A stretch of DNA of 64,000 nucleotides, taken from Glandiceps talaboti (Eukaryota > Hemichordata > Enteropneusta > Spengelidae). Below the pieces are notes generated by a model. It worked only from the letters and a program-made list of their open reading frames with translations, ran no database searches and was not told the DNA's origin. The position numbers and the translations under genes were made by a program. The DNA lies in assembly GCF_964340395.1 (NCBI RefSeq), contig NC_135569.1:4448040-4512039 (forward strand), in the 5' to 3' direction. Position 1 is the stretch's first letter, and each line of letters starts with the position of its first letter. Shown piece by piece: positions 54,555 through 64,000 of this stretch.

Positions 54555-54715
54555 AATCAGAACTGATTCTTAAACCCATCAGAACAGATGAAACTGATTA
54601 TCAGCCAATCAGAACTGACATGACTGTTTTTATTAGCCAATCAGAACTGATGTACCTATTTGTTAGCCAATCAGAAGTGACATAGCTGTCTGTTAGCCAA
54701 TCAGTATGGACACCT
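54555..54715 (+). repeat. ~33-bp repeat with CCAAT boxes
   Basis: Four to five copies of TTAGCCAATCAGAACTGA with variable spacers. Each contains CCAAT in the RRCCAATCAG context recognised by NF-Y. It lies just beyond the 3' end of the protease gene. Confidence 0.8.
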
Positions 54716-54919
54716 GTATAATATCTACATGTGTGTCTTACTAGTGTTCAGTTTAAACAGGTTTACTGTAAAACAGACACCTATAAACTGGACAAAATGT
54801 TACGTCGGTGTTTGAATTTAAAGACTCAGTGGTCAGAGTTTGTGTATAGACAAGCTTCACTAAATAACACCTCTATAAACCGGACAATATTTTGAAACTC
54901 GGGCCTCTACATATCAACC

Positions 54920-57900
54920 TCATTGTGAGGGTTTCATTTTTTCCAGTGGTGGCAGCTCTGGTACTCCTGATACATCAGGTAAATTATGCAGAATATAATG
55001 TGCTTGTAACTTAGCAACTGATCCAGCATCTACTTCGTCATCACCTGGTGGCTGTCTTTCTCTTTCCTTCTCCTTCTGTTTGTCTCTAATCAATGGTGTT
55101 CCTTGCAACCTTAACTCAAGTAAAATCTGAGTAAGAAGTTTGATGATGTCTTCAAAGATGGCGTCTTCGAATTTCAAATCTTTAGTCTGGCATATCTGAA
55201 TAGATAAGAAAATTTTTAAATAACTATTTCCATATTAAAATCCGAAATGGACACACAGTGGCATTATAGTTTTTAGTGGTTACTTGTATTTCCATCATCA
55301 TTAAAACAGTTAGCCATTTGAGGTGAATCACAAAGTACAAAATGAAAGGCAGTACATGAAAACATATTTTTGTACATTTTTTGTAAAGATCATATATTTC
55401 TATTCCCCTCATATTCTGGACACAAACTATGAAATGAAAGAAAATGATCGAAGACAAATTTTTGTGCAATCTTTTTTTTTAAAGATGGTGTATATTTTAT
55501 TATTCTCCTCACCTTCTGGACATAAAATTCCAGACAGAATTCCATGTGTTGTAAACTGGGAATGAGATCTATGCTGTCATGGTCTATGTGTTGGAATGTT
55601 TGGCATATACACAGATAACACAGCAGGAACATATCACTCTGTAGATGAGTTACAAATAATATGGTCAGTTTCACATGGAGTCATGATGGTAGAATGGTTA
55701 GAGTAGATGGTCACACAACATAGTCACCTGTGTCCATATCTGACGTTTGATGTATCTATTTCATCTCTTGACCTCTATGCTGACCTTTGACCTATCTGCT
55801 AAATTCACTGACCTGTTATGACCTTTGACCTGCACTTGATGACACTTCAATTTCATATACATCATCAGCTTAACATAACATAGCAACCTATCCATTCTAA
55901 CCCTTGACCTATTTATTTTTGCTTTTGACCTTTGACCTATCTATTTCATCCATTGACCTCTATTCTGAACTTTGACCTACCCTTGATAATACTTCTATCT
56001 CAGACACTACACCATCAGCTTCACACAACATAGCAGCAACAGACTGTGAAATAAACGATAGTACGGTAGTGTATATTTCGTCTGTTGTTAAGACCCCAGC
56101 TGAGTAGAGATCGGCCAATGCTGGTTCTGCAGTGGTTAACAGCCAACTACATACATAGTTGGGTACACTTGGTTGTTGGCATCCCTTTCCTATGGGATGG
56201 CTGGTATTTAAGTACTGGAATACGTACGAGAATCCACTTGACTGAAATGAAAAGAAATTTCATTCATGTTACATCCATCCTGACATATGGAGTTTATTTG
56301 GGACACTCATTTTCCTTAACTGGACACAATTGGAGATGACAAATTGTGACCAGTTGACAGTCCTGTTTTCTTTATTATTAAAGTAATCAAGACATTTTCA
56401 ATCACTTCACATTTAAAAATTGCAATATGGAAGTATTAGTAATTGTTCATATTAACTAAACAGTTAGGAAGTGTATATTGCTACTTAGAACACTTAGAGA
56501 TACTATTAAGTTTATAATGTGACACATTGTTGCAAATACTTGCTCTATGAGATTCTTATTGCAATGTTTAAAGTACACATTGTACATGTATATTAAGTTT
56601 ATTTTGATACATTGTATACTTAATGAATGGTACACACTGAATAACATGTACACAGACAGATTTCTCACTATACATTCACATGCTGTTCAAACTCTCTTGC
56701 AAATGAAAACCCACATCCCATGTAGACTGGTTTCCATCAGTCACAAACCAGTTTTGATTCTTGAAGCTCTCTAGTGGCAAGATTGGACCAGAGGCCAGTT
56801 AAGATCCCCATGTACTCTCTGTTACCCAGACTCTCATTATTGAGGGCTACACCCACCTAGCGAGAGTGAAGAGGGTAACTAAGACTAATACCTGTGTGAC
56901 TTCATACAGAATGTCCATTTCATAAAAAGATTATGAACAGCCTGCTTTCATTCTTTTATTAGCAATTCTTGCCGCATCAACATAAAAGTGAAAATCTTGA
57001 GGAAGAGCAATTGACTTTCAAGCAATAATATGTTGATCTCTTGTGTGTTTATCAGCAAGGCAATAAAACAAAAGTATATGTATTCATACTGTATGAGGGC
57101 GCTATACTAACCAGCATGGCCGCATCTACCTCATCTTCATCTGGAGATGATTTCATTAATGTCTGTACAGTCTCAACATTGTTAAATACACTGATCGGTG
57201 TCATGGTTTCCACTCCTTTATGGCCAGGTCTAAATATAACCAAAGAAACAGAGCGTCATTCATGGCATTCATGACAACACAACAATTAACCTTTGTGCAA
57301 CACAATTTTGCCGTTACCATGGAAGTATTGGGTTTTTTCCCTACAACATACAAGTGAAACATACTAAATTAATATAAACTATTTCAATTTGTCTTTGATG
57401 AAAACTGCTCTACAAATGTTCTGAAGACACAGCTGATCTTAGAAAGCTACTGTGCTTATAAAATAAACTGTCAAAAATGCTGGCACTTTGGAGACTAATA
57501 TAACTGAGAATCAAAATTATTCAAATCTCTCCAAAATATGTAATATTTGTCATATGAAAGCTTGTTCCTGGTCTTTTTGAAATAATATATAAAAGAAATT
57601 TGGCAGTTCACCATCTTGTTTTCAAGGAAATCAACAAATATATTTCTCTTACACGTATTTGGCGGCCATTTTGGTTTCTAAAATGGCTTCAATTCAAGTT
57701 GATGTCATTTTGACTATTTACAAAAATTTGAATAATGACCCCAGACCTTTTTTTTCTTGATTTCAACTTAGAATGGGTTGGAGTATTCTTGAACCTAGTA
57801 ACAGCATAACTTTAAAACTTTTACTTCCCAAGCACATACTACCTTAACTCACCTCAGAAGTGTTGTCAATGCTTCCACTAGGGGTCTGCAATACTGAATA

Positions 57901-60176
57901 CATGGGTTGGCAGGAAACTCTCCAATGACTGTGCTGTCTTCTAAATATCTATTCACAAAATAGGTGAAGAATCCATTACCAAGATCCACAGCAGACAGTG
58001 ATTTCTCACGCGAATTACATGCGGCAAGTACATAAGTTGGCACACTTAGTCGGTGACCGTACAGGAGATCTTCGGCAACTTTCCCAGCATAGCAGCAATC
58101 AAGTAACATGATAATGTATCTAGCGTTGGTTTCATTCACCGCTTCATTCAAGTCCTCCATTGTGATGACTGAGTCCATGCTTTTATTGTAGTCAGCTGGG
58201 ATCAACACCACTTCGTTTTTCCTTCCTTGAGCACAATGTCCTGAGAACTGAAATAACAGTACTCCATCACTTGGTACTCTGCTGGCAAACGATTTCAGCG
58301 TTGACTTGATTCTGTCACCAGTGCCAGGTACTTGATCACTTCTAAACAGCTGTACTTGGTGCTGAAATGGTATAAATTCAATAAAAACTGTAAACATAGA
58401 CATTTTTGCCATTGGAAATTTTGCGATTTTACAATCTTCGGCTAGTTCTTAAAGACTAATTTTTACTAAAAACCAGACTGGTACACTGCTTTCATGTACA
58501 AGAAGGCATTGTAGTCACGACATATTTTTGCAGTTTCGTTTTCCAGCAAAATAAGCGAAAATAAATCTTTAGCAAAACTATCCAGGTTTGAAGTGTAATA
58601 AATTAAAATGAGGTGAACATGAACTTTTTTATTGCGTCACATTTCACATATTTGTCAAGACAAATAAATCTCAGTGTATTCAAGATATCATCACCAGATC
58701 ATACTATCCCATATATCCTTGCAGGAAATCTTTAAAATGGCCACACAATTAGATGCAGTAGGCTTCTTTACAAGATTTCAAAGTTAAGTAATTATGTAAA
58801 ACTTGAGAAACCAACCTCAGGAAAATGAAGATGTTGTGTTAAAGTCTTATAGATAACACTTGCGTCATTGTCAGCAGCCAATCCAAGGTTACTGCTAGCT
58901 GAATACAGTTGATTTCCTATTCCTGCAAAGAATAGGACATTTTCCACTTGTTATGAAATGAACACATATTGAGTTTTACACTGTACATTGCGATATGAAC
59001 AACATTTGGAGTTTTACACTGTACATTGTGAAATGAACAACATTTGGCGATTTACACTATACATTGCCAAACGAACAACATTTGGCGATTTACACTGTAC
59101 ATTGCGAAATAAACAACATTTGGCGATTTACAAGTACATTGTGAAATGAACACATTTGGCGTTTTACACTGTACATTGCAAAATGAACTACATTTGGTGT
59201 TTTACACTATACATTGCGAAATGAACAACATTTGGTGTTTTGTGACTATACATTGCGAAATGAACAACATTTTGCAATTTACACTGTACATTGCGAAATG
59301 AACAACATTTGGCAATTTACACTATACATTGCGAAATGAACAAAATTTGGCGATTTACACTGTACATTGCGAAATGAACACGTTTGGCGATTTACACTGT
59401 ACATTGCGAAATGAACAACATTTGGGGAGTTTTACACTGTAAATTGTACAATGTTCATTTTGACCCACAACAAAATTTGGTTATCATTAGAGGGCTGAGG
59501 GCAGTATTAACATTGGTGTTAGTAACCCATTTATAATGAAGAACTTTAATATTCTTAATAGAAAGGCCATTTCCCAAACCATGCACTGGGAACTGGCCTG
59601 TTTTATCGTATTTTCTACAAATACTGTGACAATTTACAAGAAGTGTTCTCGACTTTAGATAAAAATAGAAATATTTCTAATTCTCTATCAAAATAACTTG
59701 TTTGGTTTATGGAGAAGAAAGCATGCTAAAACATGTACATGTATATCATATACAAATATTGTGTATTCAAATGTCTCCTGTGTGAGGCTGACCTTTGTTT
59801 GACCTTTCACTAGAGCATAATAAAGGGATCCCTGTATGGTATAGTGGTTTAATATAAAGCATAGGACTATAGCAGTCAGGAGGTCATGGGTTCAAATCCC
59901 ACTGAAAGAAGAGGATTTTCTGTAACCTGCCTAGGCCCACCTACGTTAGTATTTTACGGACTCAATGGGTAGGCTGTATCCATCAGCTATACATGTCTCA
60001 TTCACAAGATGAGTACAAATTAAGGGGGGGGGGGCTCAGTGCTAGGAGTAATGACTTAAGCAGTCAGGGACAATTACTCACACGGAGCCCGCATGTGTTG
60101 CTTAACCTGGGTGACTCCAAGACAAAATGTGGGCTAACTGAGAAAACTACTACTTTATTTACCTCTCCATATGTCG

Positions 60177-60212
<36 letters not shown>

Positions 60213-61651
60213 TTGTTGTTCAATTTTGATGGGAATGGTGCTCATTCCCAGAACAAAATAAAAACAAACAATATATATACGCGGCTGGACATAATGGATA
60301 ATTAGTATGATGGATTGGGCCTACTGAGGCAGCTCTGCAAAGCCTGGGTGAAACGTCTTGGTCAGAAACACTTTACTGTTTATTCTATATGTTCAAATGA
60401 AACTGCTTACTGCAGAGGCAAATAGAGTAATTGGGCCTATAAAATTTTAATCAGAGAAGGTAGGCCAAAACCTGAATAGAAATCTGTAGAAACTGTGTGT
60501 TCTGAAAAAAGCTCGGAGCAATTCCTAGCAAAAATTCTTTTCTGTATTAAATTTTTTTCATAGAACTTAGAAGGCACTTCTCTGTGTTGAATATTAATTT
60601 ACATTAGACACGTAGTAATGGAACATAAGGGGGTCTGAGTTTATACAAAAATTTAGGGATGGGTGACTTTTGGTACATATTATATCTAAAACAAGAAGTG
60701 CACGTCCCCCAGAAAACTGTACGTAACATAAACTTTTGACATAAGATGATCATTTAGCAAGTTGACTTTGTTGATTTACTTCAACACTTTTATAACTGAA
60801 TAACAATACAAGACCGTTCATGCTACATTCTTGCCATAAAGAGCGTCTTCAGCTCTCCAAAATTCCTATAACATCGATCTAAAGTTGTATTTCAAAATAA
60901 CATTATAAATATCCCAAATTAGTACAAGTGACTGATGGCAGTCTATTTTTATGGGACAAAGTACCAGTACATATTCATGTCTGGTAGGTTGGCCCTTTTC
61001 ACTTTTATGTTTCTCATCGTAACACCTTTAAAATGATGGGTTAGTAAGTCGGTCATAAATAATAAAAAAATAATTTAAAAAATTAAGTGTGTGTACATGC
61101 TGTTGATGCTTTCAATTCATAATCATACTGTAACAGTCTGAATGACTTAGAAATGATGTCAGAAGGAAATTTTGAATTATTTGTTTTATTAGAGGTCCCA
61201 CATTTCAGCAATAAATGATATTTTTACCCATATTTTCACTCTTGGTGTCACCATTTTACCATCACTGATGGCATCAGTGGTGTTAAGATTTTTGTTCTAC
61301 CCTTGCTATAGAGGGCGCCATTTATTTTCATTATTTCACTGGACTGAAAAAATATAAGGTCGGTAAAGTTAAGTGAGAAACTTAAAAATAATATCAGTCA
61401 CCCTTATTTATGAGTTGTAACTAAAAATATCACAAAGAGCATGACATCTGGGATTGGGTTCACTGCAGTTGTGAATTGTGTGACGTACCTGTACATACAG
61501 CATAACTATTCTTAGCGTTATATTTCAATGTATCTTCAGCAGCGATATATAAGTTAACCCAATCATCATGCTCTTCTAAATCTGTCACAGGTTTGTCACT
61601 GTCATTGGGTGTCTTCTTGGCTGTGTTATCTTCACTCAGCACTCCCCCCAT
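54920..61651 (-). CDS. Metacaspase-like C14 (caspase-fold) cysteine protease
   Basis: Seven coding exons on the minus strand: 61651-61489 (of exon 61658-61489), 58922-58816, 58361-57853, 57229-57112, 56214-55981, 55638-55513 and 55195-54920, giving 510 aa with consistent phases and GT-AG sites. The caspase-like domain begins at about residue 50 (YAVCTGIGNQLYSASSNLGL then AADNDASVIYKTL), continues with VLLFQFSGHCAQ (catalytic H132), VVLIPADYN and IIMLLDCCYAG (catalytic C180), then SVPTYVLAACNSREKS and GNGFFTYFV. The H-then-C order and the LLDCC[YH]xG box are typical of metacaspases and bacterial C14 proteases, not metazoan effector caspases (QACRG). The C-terminal about 250 aa, with an acidic, KEKERER-containing region near the end, are not recognised. 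The start at 61651 has a strong context (ACAATGG) and gives MGGVLS, an N-myristoylation-type motif. An upstream exon could instead extend the protein by 49 aa. Substrate unknown; likely Arg/Lys-specific only if it behaves as metacaspases do. Confidence 0.85.
57230..57852. other. Intron 3 of the protease gene (coding-exon numbering)
   Basis: AT-rich, nothing recognised. Confidence 0.5.
58387..58596. mobile_element. MITE-like element, copy 2 (protease gene intron)
   Basis: Starts CTGTAAACATAGACATTTTT and ends AACTATCCAGGTTTGAAG. It shares GAAATTTTGCGATTTTACAA, CGGCTAGTTCTTAA, TGTACAAGAAGGCATT and GCGAAAATAAATCT with 24187-24422. It begins only about 25 bp from the 58361 acceptor. Confidence 0.6.
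58955..59455 (-). repeat. 38-bp minisatellite in protease gene intron
   Basis: About 13 copies of ATTTGGCGATTTACACTGTA then CATTGCGAAATGAACAAC. It starts about 35 bp upstream of the 58922 acceptor on the minus strand. Confidence 0.96.
59825..60215 (+). mobile_element. Second tRNA-derived SINE family with (TTG)n tail
   Basis: Box A-like TATGGTATAGTGG at 59835-59847 and box B GGTTCAAATCC at 59889-59899, followed by a body of about 270 bp and a (GTT)n tail at 60176-60210. The tRNA-like 5' part has lost the cloverleaf (no matching acceptor arm seen), so it is a SINE rather than a tRNA gene. It is distinct from the 16.2/37.6-kb family. Confidence 0.75.
60216..61488. other. Intron between first and second coding exons of the protease gene, distal part
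   Basis: No exon seen. At 60321-60357 a segment CTACTGAGGC ... GGGTGAAACGTC weakly resembles a hammerhead core. Confidence 0.45.
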
Positions 61652-61658
61652 TGTAACT

Positions 61659-62105
61659 CTGAAATTATAATAAAATCTGTTACAAGTTTGTTTTTGTCAT
61701 TAGGAGCCTTCTTGGCTGTGTTATCATCACTCAGCATCCCCCATCCCCTCCATTGTAAATCTGTACAAAATGAAATTATAGTAAAATCTGTTTGTGTTTT
61801 GTCATTGGGTGTCTTCTTGGCTGTGTTATCACCACTCAGCACTCCCCCCCCCCCTCCCCCTCCCTCTATTGTAAATCTGTAAAAAATGAAATCATAGTAA
61901 AATCTGTTTGTGTTTTGTCATTGGGTGTCTTCTTGGCTGTGTTATCACCACTCAGCACTCCCCCCCCCCTCCCCCTCCCTCTATTGTAAATCTGTAAAAA
62001 ATGAAATCATAGTAAAATCTGTTTGTGTTTTGTCATTGGGTGTCTTCTTGGCTGTGTCATCATCACTCAGTACTCCCCCCATTGTAAATCTGTACAAAAT
62101 GAAAT
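61659..62105 (-). repeat. Tandem copies of the protease first-coding-exon segment
   Basis: Three to four head-to-tail copies (unit about 120 bp) of the acceptor plus 5' part of the exon at 61489-61658. Each reads, on the minus strand, TTTACAATGG(GGG) then LSDDNTAKK[TA]PNDK, then ACAGATTTTA and ATTTCATTTTTTACAG-like sequence that re-forms an acceptor for the next unit. At least the outermost copy (start codon at about 62082) again encodes MGGVLSDDD. Copies lack the downstream VTDLEEHDDW part, so they are partial. Confidence 0.85.
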
Positions 62106-63035
62106 TATTTACACAGTAATTACATTTAATGTATAAAGGGCCACTATGTATAAAACATATTTTCTTTCCATATTTTTATATTTATTTCTTTAATGAATTT
62201 GTGATTGAGTTTCAAAGTAATACTGAAAACAACGCTTTACATGAGATAATTTGATGCAATGGTTATTTCAACGAACCCAATTTATTATGAACACAGTTGA
62301 CCATAAATGTCAGAAATTATCAATAACCATGGAGATTAGTGTGGAATGTATTGTTAATTGGCTAATATTTGCATTGATTTGGATGATGGGGCTAATTTAA
62401 TATGGTTGGTCTACAGAAGCCCACAAATGGTTCTCGTTATCTCCACAGTGGTCATTTCACATAGGTACAAATATTGTAATTCTTTTTGCATAGGAATATT
62501 GTTGATATTATAAATATATGCAATTATTCTGTCGTTCATCAGTGTTTATTTGTTTTTGTTGTTTGTTTGTTTGTTTGTTTGTTTGTTTGTTTGTTTATCT
62601 TACTTTTCATGAACATAACTAATAAAACCTGGGCCCAGTGTAGAGAAGCCCATGTTTACATAATCGTAATGTTGATAACACAAATGCACTGTGAATGCTA
62701 ATCGGTCCCTGTAAAGCATTAGTTTACATTTGTAAAAAAAATAAAAATAACAAACGTTTCGATAACAGTTCAATGTGTTTGTTTAAAAACATTCATAAAA
62801 ACGTGGTAGTTGATATGTAATCATTCAAACATTTATTACTCTCACACCAGTTCACATATTCCTATCATTTCGTTTTTCAAGGTCTGCACATACTTGGGTG
62901 GGGAAATGGGGCCCCCTAGTCTGCTGTTCCCCGGACCCACATACAGCGGGATAATTCTATTACTACACCAAAGTCAATGTATGGAGTGGGGGTTGGGGCG
63001 TCAAATACACACACTACCTAAGTCTATCTACATAC
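62106..63035. other. Intron between the leader exon and first coding exon
   Basis: AT-rich; a (TTTG)n run lies at about 62557-62596. No exon seen. Confidence 0.55.
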
Positions 63036-63175
63036 CTGCCAGCGGCAGAAACAACGTTGTCAATATCACAGCTGTCACTGCATGCAGTTAGTTGGGCGAG
63101 ATGGTTTTTACTAAAACTGAGTGCGGACAGCTCGACAGGAAACAAGCTCTGAATGAAGGACAGATATATCCACAT
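63036..63175 (-). other. Leader (or alternative first coding) exon of the protease gene
   Basis: On the minus strand, GCTGGCAG/GTATGTAG is a good donor with exon end at 63036. It joins in frame to the 61658 acceptor. From ATG at 63175 it would add MWIYLSFIQSLFPVELSALS and about 29 more residues, but that ATG is in a weak context (TACATGT). The reading frame also stays open about 200 bp further upstream without another ATG. I favour a 5' UTR role with translation from 61651. Confidence 0.5.
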
Positions 63176-63844
63176 GTAATCCCCGATTTCAACTGGTTTG
63201 TGTCGGTTTTCAACGTTTATTCCAATCCAAAGTGACGTGTCGATCGGATTAGTAATGAAATATACTATGATTGGTGAACATTGGTGATCATCTGCACGTC
63301 CTATGTTATGTCTCGGCTGTGTTGTAAATGTTGATCTTCTCGTAATAGCAAGGTTAGCAATGTTAGAGGTTGAAGGTCATATGAGGTCAATTTACTATGA
63401 ATGATTTATGGAAGTGTAGATTTGAAATAAAAGTATTACGTGTAGTGAAGGGCACGGCTTTGTCAAAATCAAACATCAACAAAACGATTTTACGTCTAAT
63501 GACCTTGTTGACTCAGTCATCGCAGACATATCCCAAGTGACAAAATAATGACGCAAAGATAGTGGCGGCGCTATTTATAGTAACTAAAAGGACACGTAAA
63601 AGTATTCCCCTCCACTGTCTAGAACTATTACATGTAGATACAGAGCACCGACGATTTCGCTAAAGATTTTTTTTTAGAAATGACGGTGCCAATAAAACAT
63701 GAGACTCGGGGTAATGATGACAAAATTCACAAGAGGGACCTTTTGAAAAGAGAGAAAAGACGGGCCACTCAAAAATAATTTTAGTAAATTTGCCTCTGCC
63801 TCCTTCCTAATGGAATTTAATTACAATTCTGCAAACAAGTTCCT

Positions 63845-63845
<1 letters not shown>
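63176..63845. promoter_or_regulatory. Upstream region of the protease gene
   Basis: Presumed promoter region. It includes AAAGTGACGTGTCGATCGG (half-CRE) at about 63229 and a GATAGTGGCGGCG stretch at about 63558. No coding gene recognised. Confidence 0.35.
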
Positions 63846-63925
<80 letters not shown>

Positions 63926-63938
63926 AAGAAAGAAAGAC

Positions 63939-64000
<62 letters not shown>
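63844..64000. repeat. (ACAG)n then (AAAG)n microsatellite
   Basis: GACA 63844-63924, then AAAG-type repeats running off the window end. Confidence 0.98.

Noticed and set aside
59830-59905. Possible tRNA gene
   Set aside because: Box A and B-like sequences are present but no complete cloverleaf was seen; the long body and (TTG)n tail indicate a SINE.
63176-63385. Coding extension upstream of the protease leader exon
   Set aside because: The frame is open for about 70 codons without an ATG; no acceptor or homology supports it, so it is mentioned only as a possibility.

Overview
The window is eukaryotic nuclear DNA from an invertebrate animal. Genes are split by GT-AG introns, the sequence is AT-rich, and it is full of microsatellites, minisatellites, tRNA-derived SINEs, LINE remnants and foldback elements. 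ZDHHC23, PUSL1, CSTF1, kelch-like and K2P channel genes are typical of bilaterians. A marine deuterostome (hemichordate or amphioxus type) or a lophotrochozoan would fit, but the sequence does not let me name the species.

Layout. From 1 to about 10.15 kb there is a tandem segmental duplication carrying two paralogous two-pore-domain potassium channel genes (+ strand, 706 and 589 aa). They are separated and flanked by a 36-bp satellite whose unit contains the CRE palindrome TGACGTCA. A second, roughly 45-bp minisatellite follows at 10.2-10.75 kb. Next on + come ZDHHC23 (palmitoyltransferase, 11.0-16.7 kb, 4 exons, 436 aa) and PUSL1 (tRNA pseudouridine synthase-like, 18.0-23.4 kb, 7 exons, 300 aa). 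On - lie an intronless-CDS BTB-BACK-kelch gene (24.4-26.3 kb, 627 aa) and CSTF1 (29.7-36.2 kb, 12 exons, 431 aa). CSTF1 is divergent from a membrane-anchored copine/RGLG-type vWA gene on + (36.9-45.7 kb, 4 exons, 335 aa). From 45.7 to 54.9 kb I find no convincing gene; it holds minisatellites, a LINE 3' end and dispersed repeats. The last gene, on - at 54.9-61.65 kb with an upstream non-coding or alternative exon near 63.1 kb, encodes a caspase-fold (C14) protease of metacaspase/prokaryotic style, 510 aa from the preferred start.

The genes do not form one pathway. They look like an ordinary mix of housekeeping genes (CSTF1 in mRNA 3' end formation, PUSL1, ZDHHC23) and lineage-specific genes (the K2P pair, the vWA gene, the C14 protease). 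The most unusual items are: the metacaspase-like gene with tandemly repeated copies of its first coding segment; the K2P pair with a very long acidic cytoplasmic loop built of variable-number repeats; a foldback transposon with a clean 9-bp target duplication in a CSTF1 intron; an 88-bp structured insertion with a 14-bp target duplication whose empty counterpart lies 8 kb away; and a 22-bp perfect hairpin near 53.0 kb.

All exon models were made by eye from splice signals, reading frame and remembered family sequences; no alignment or search was run.
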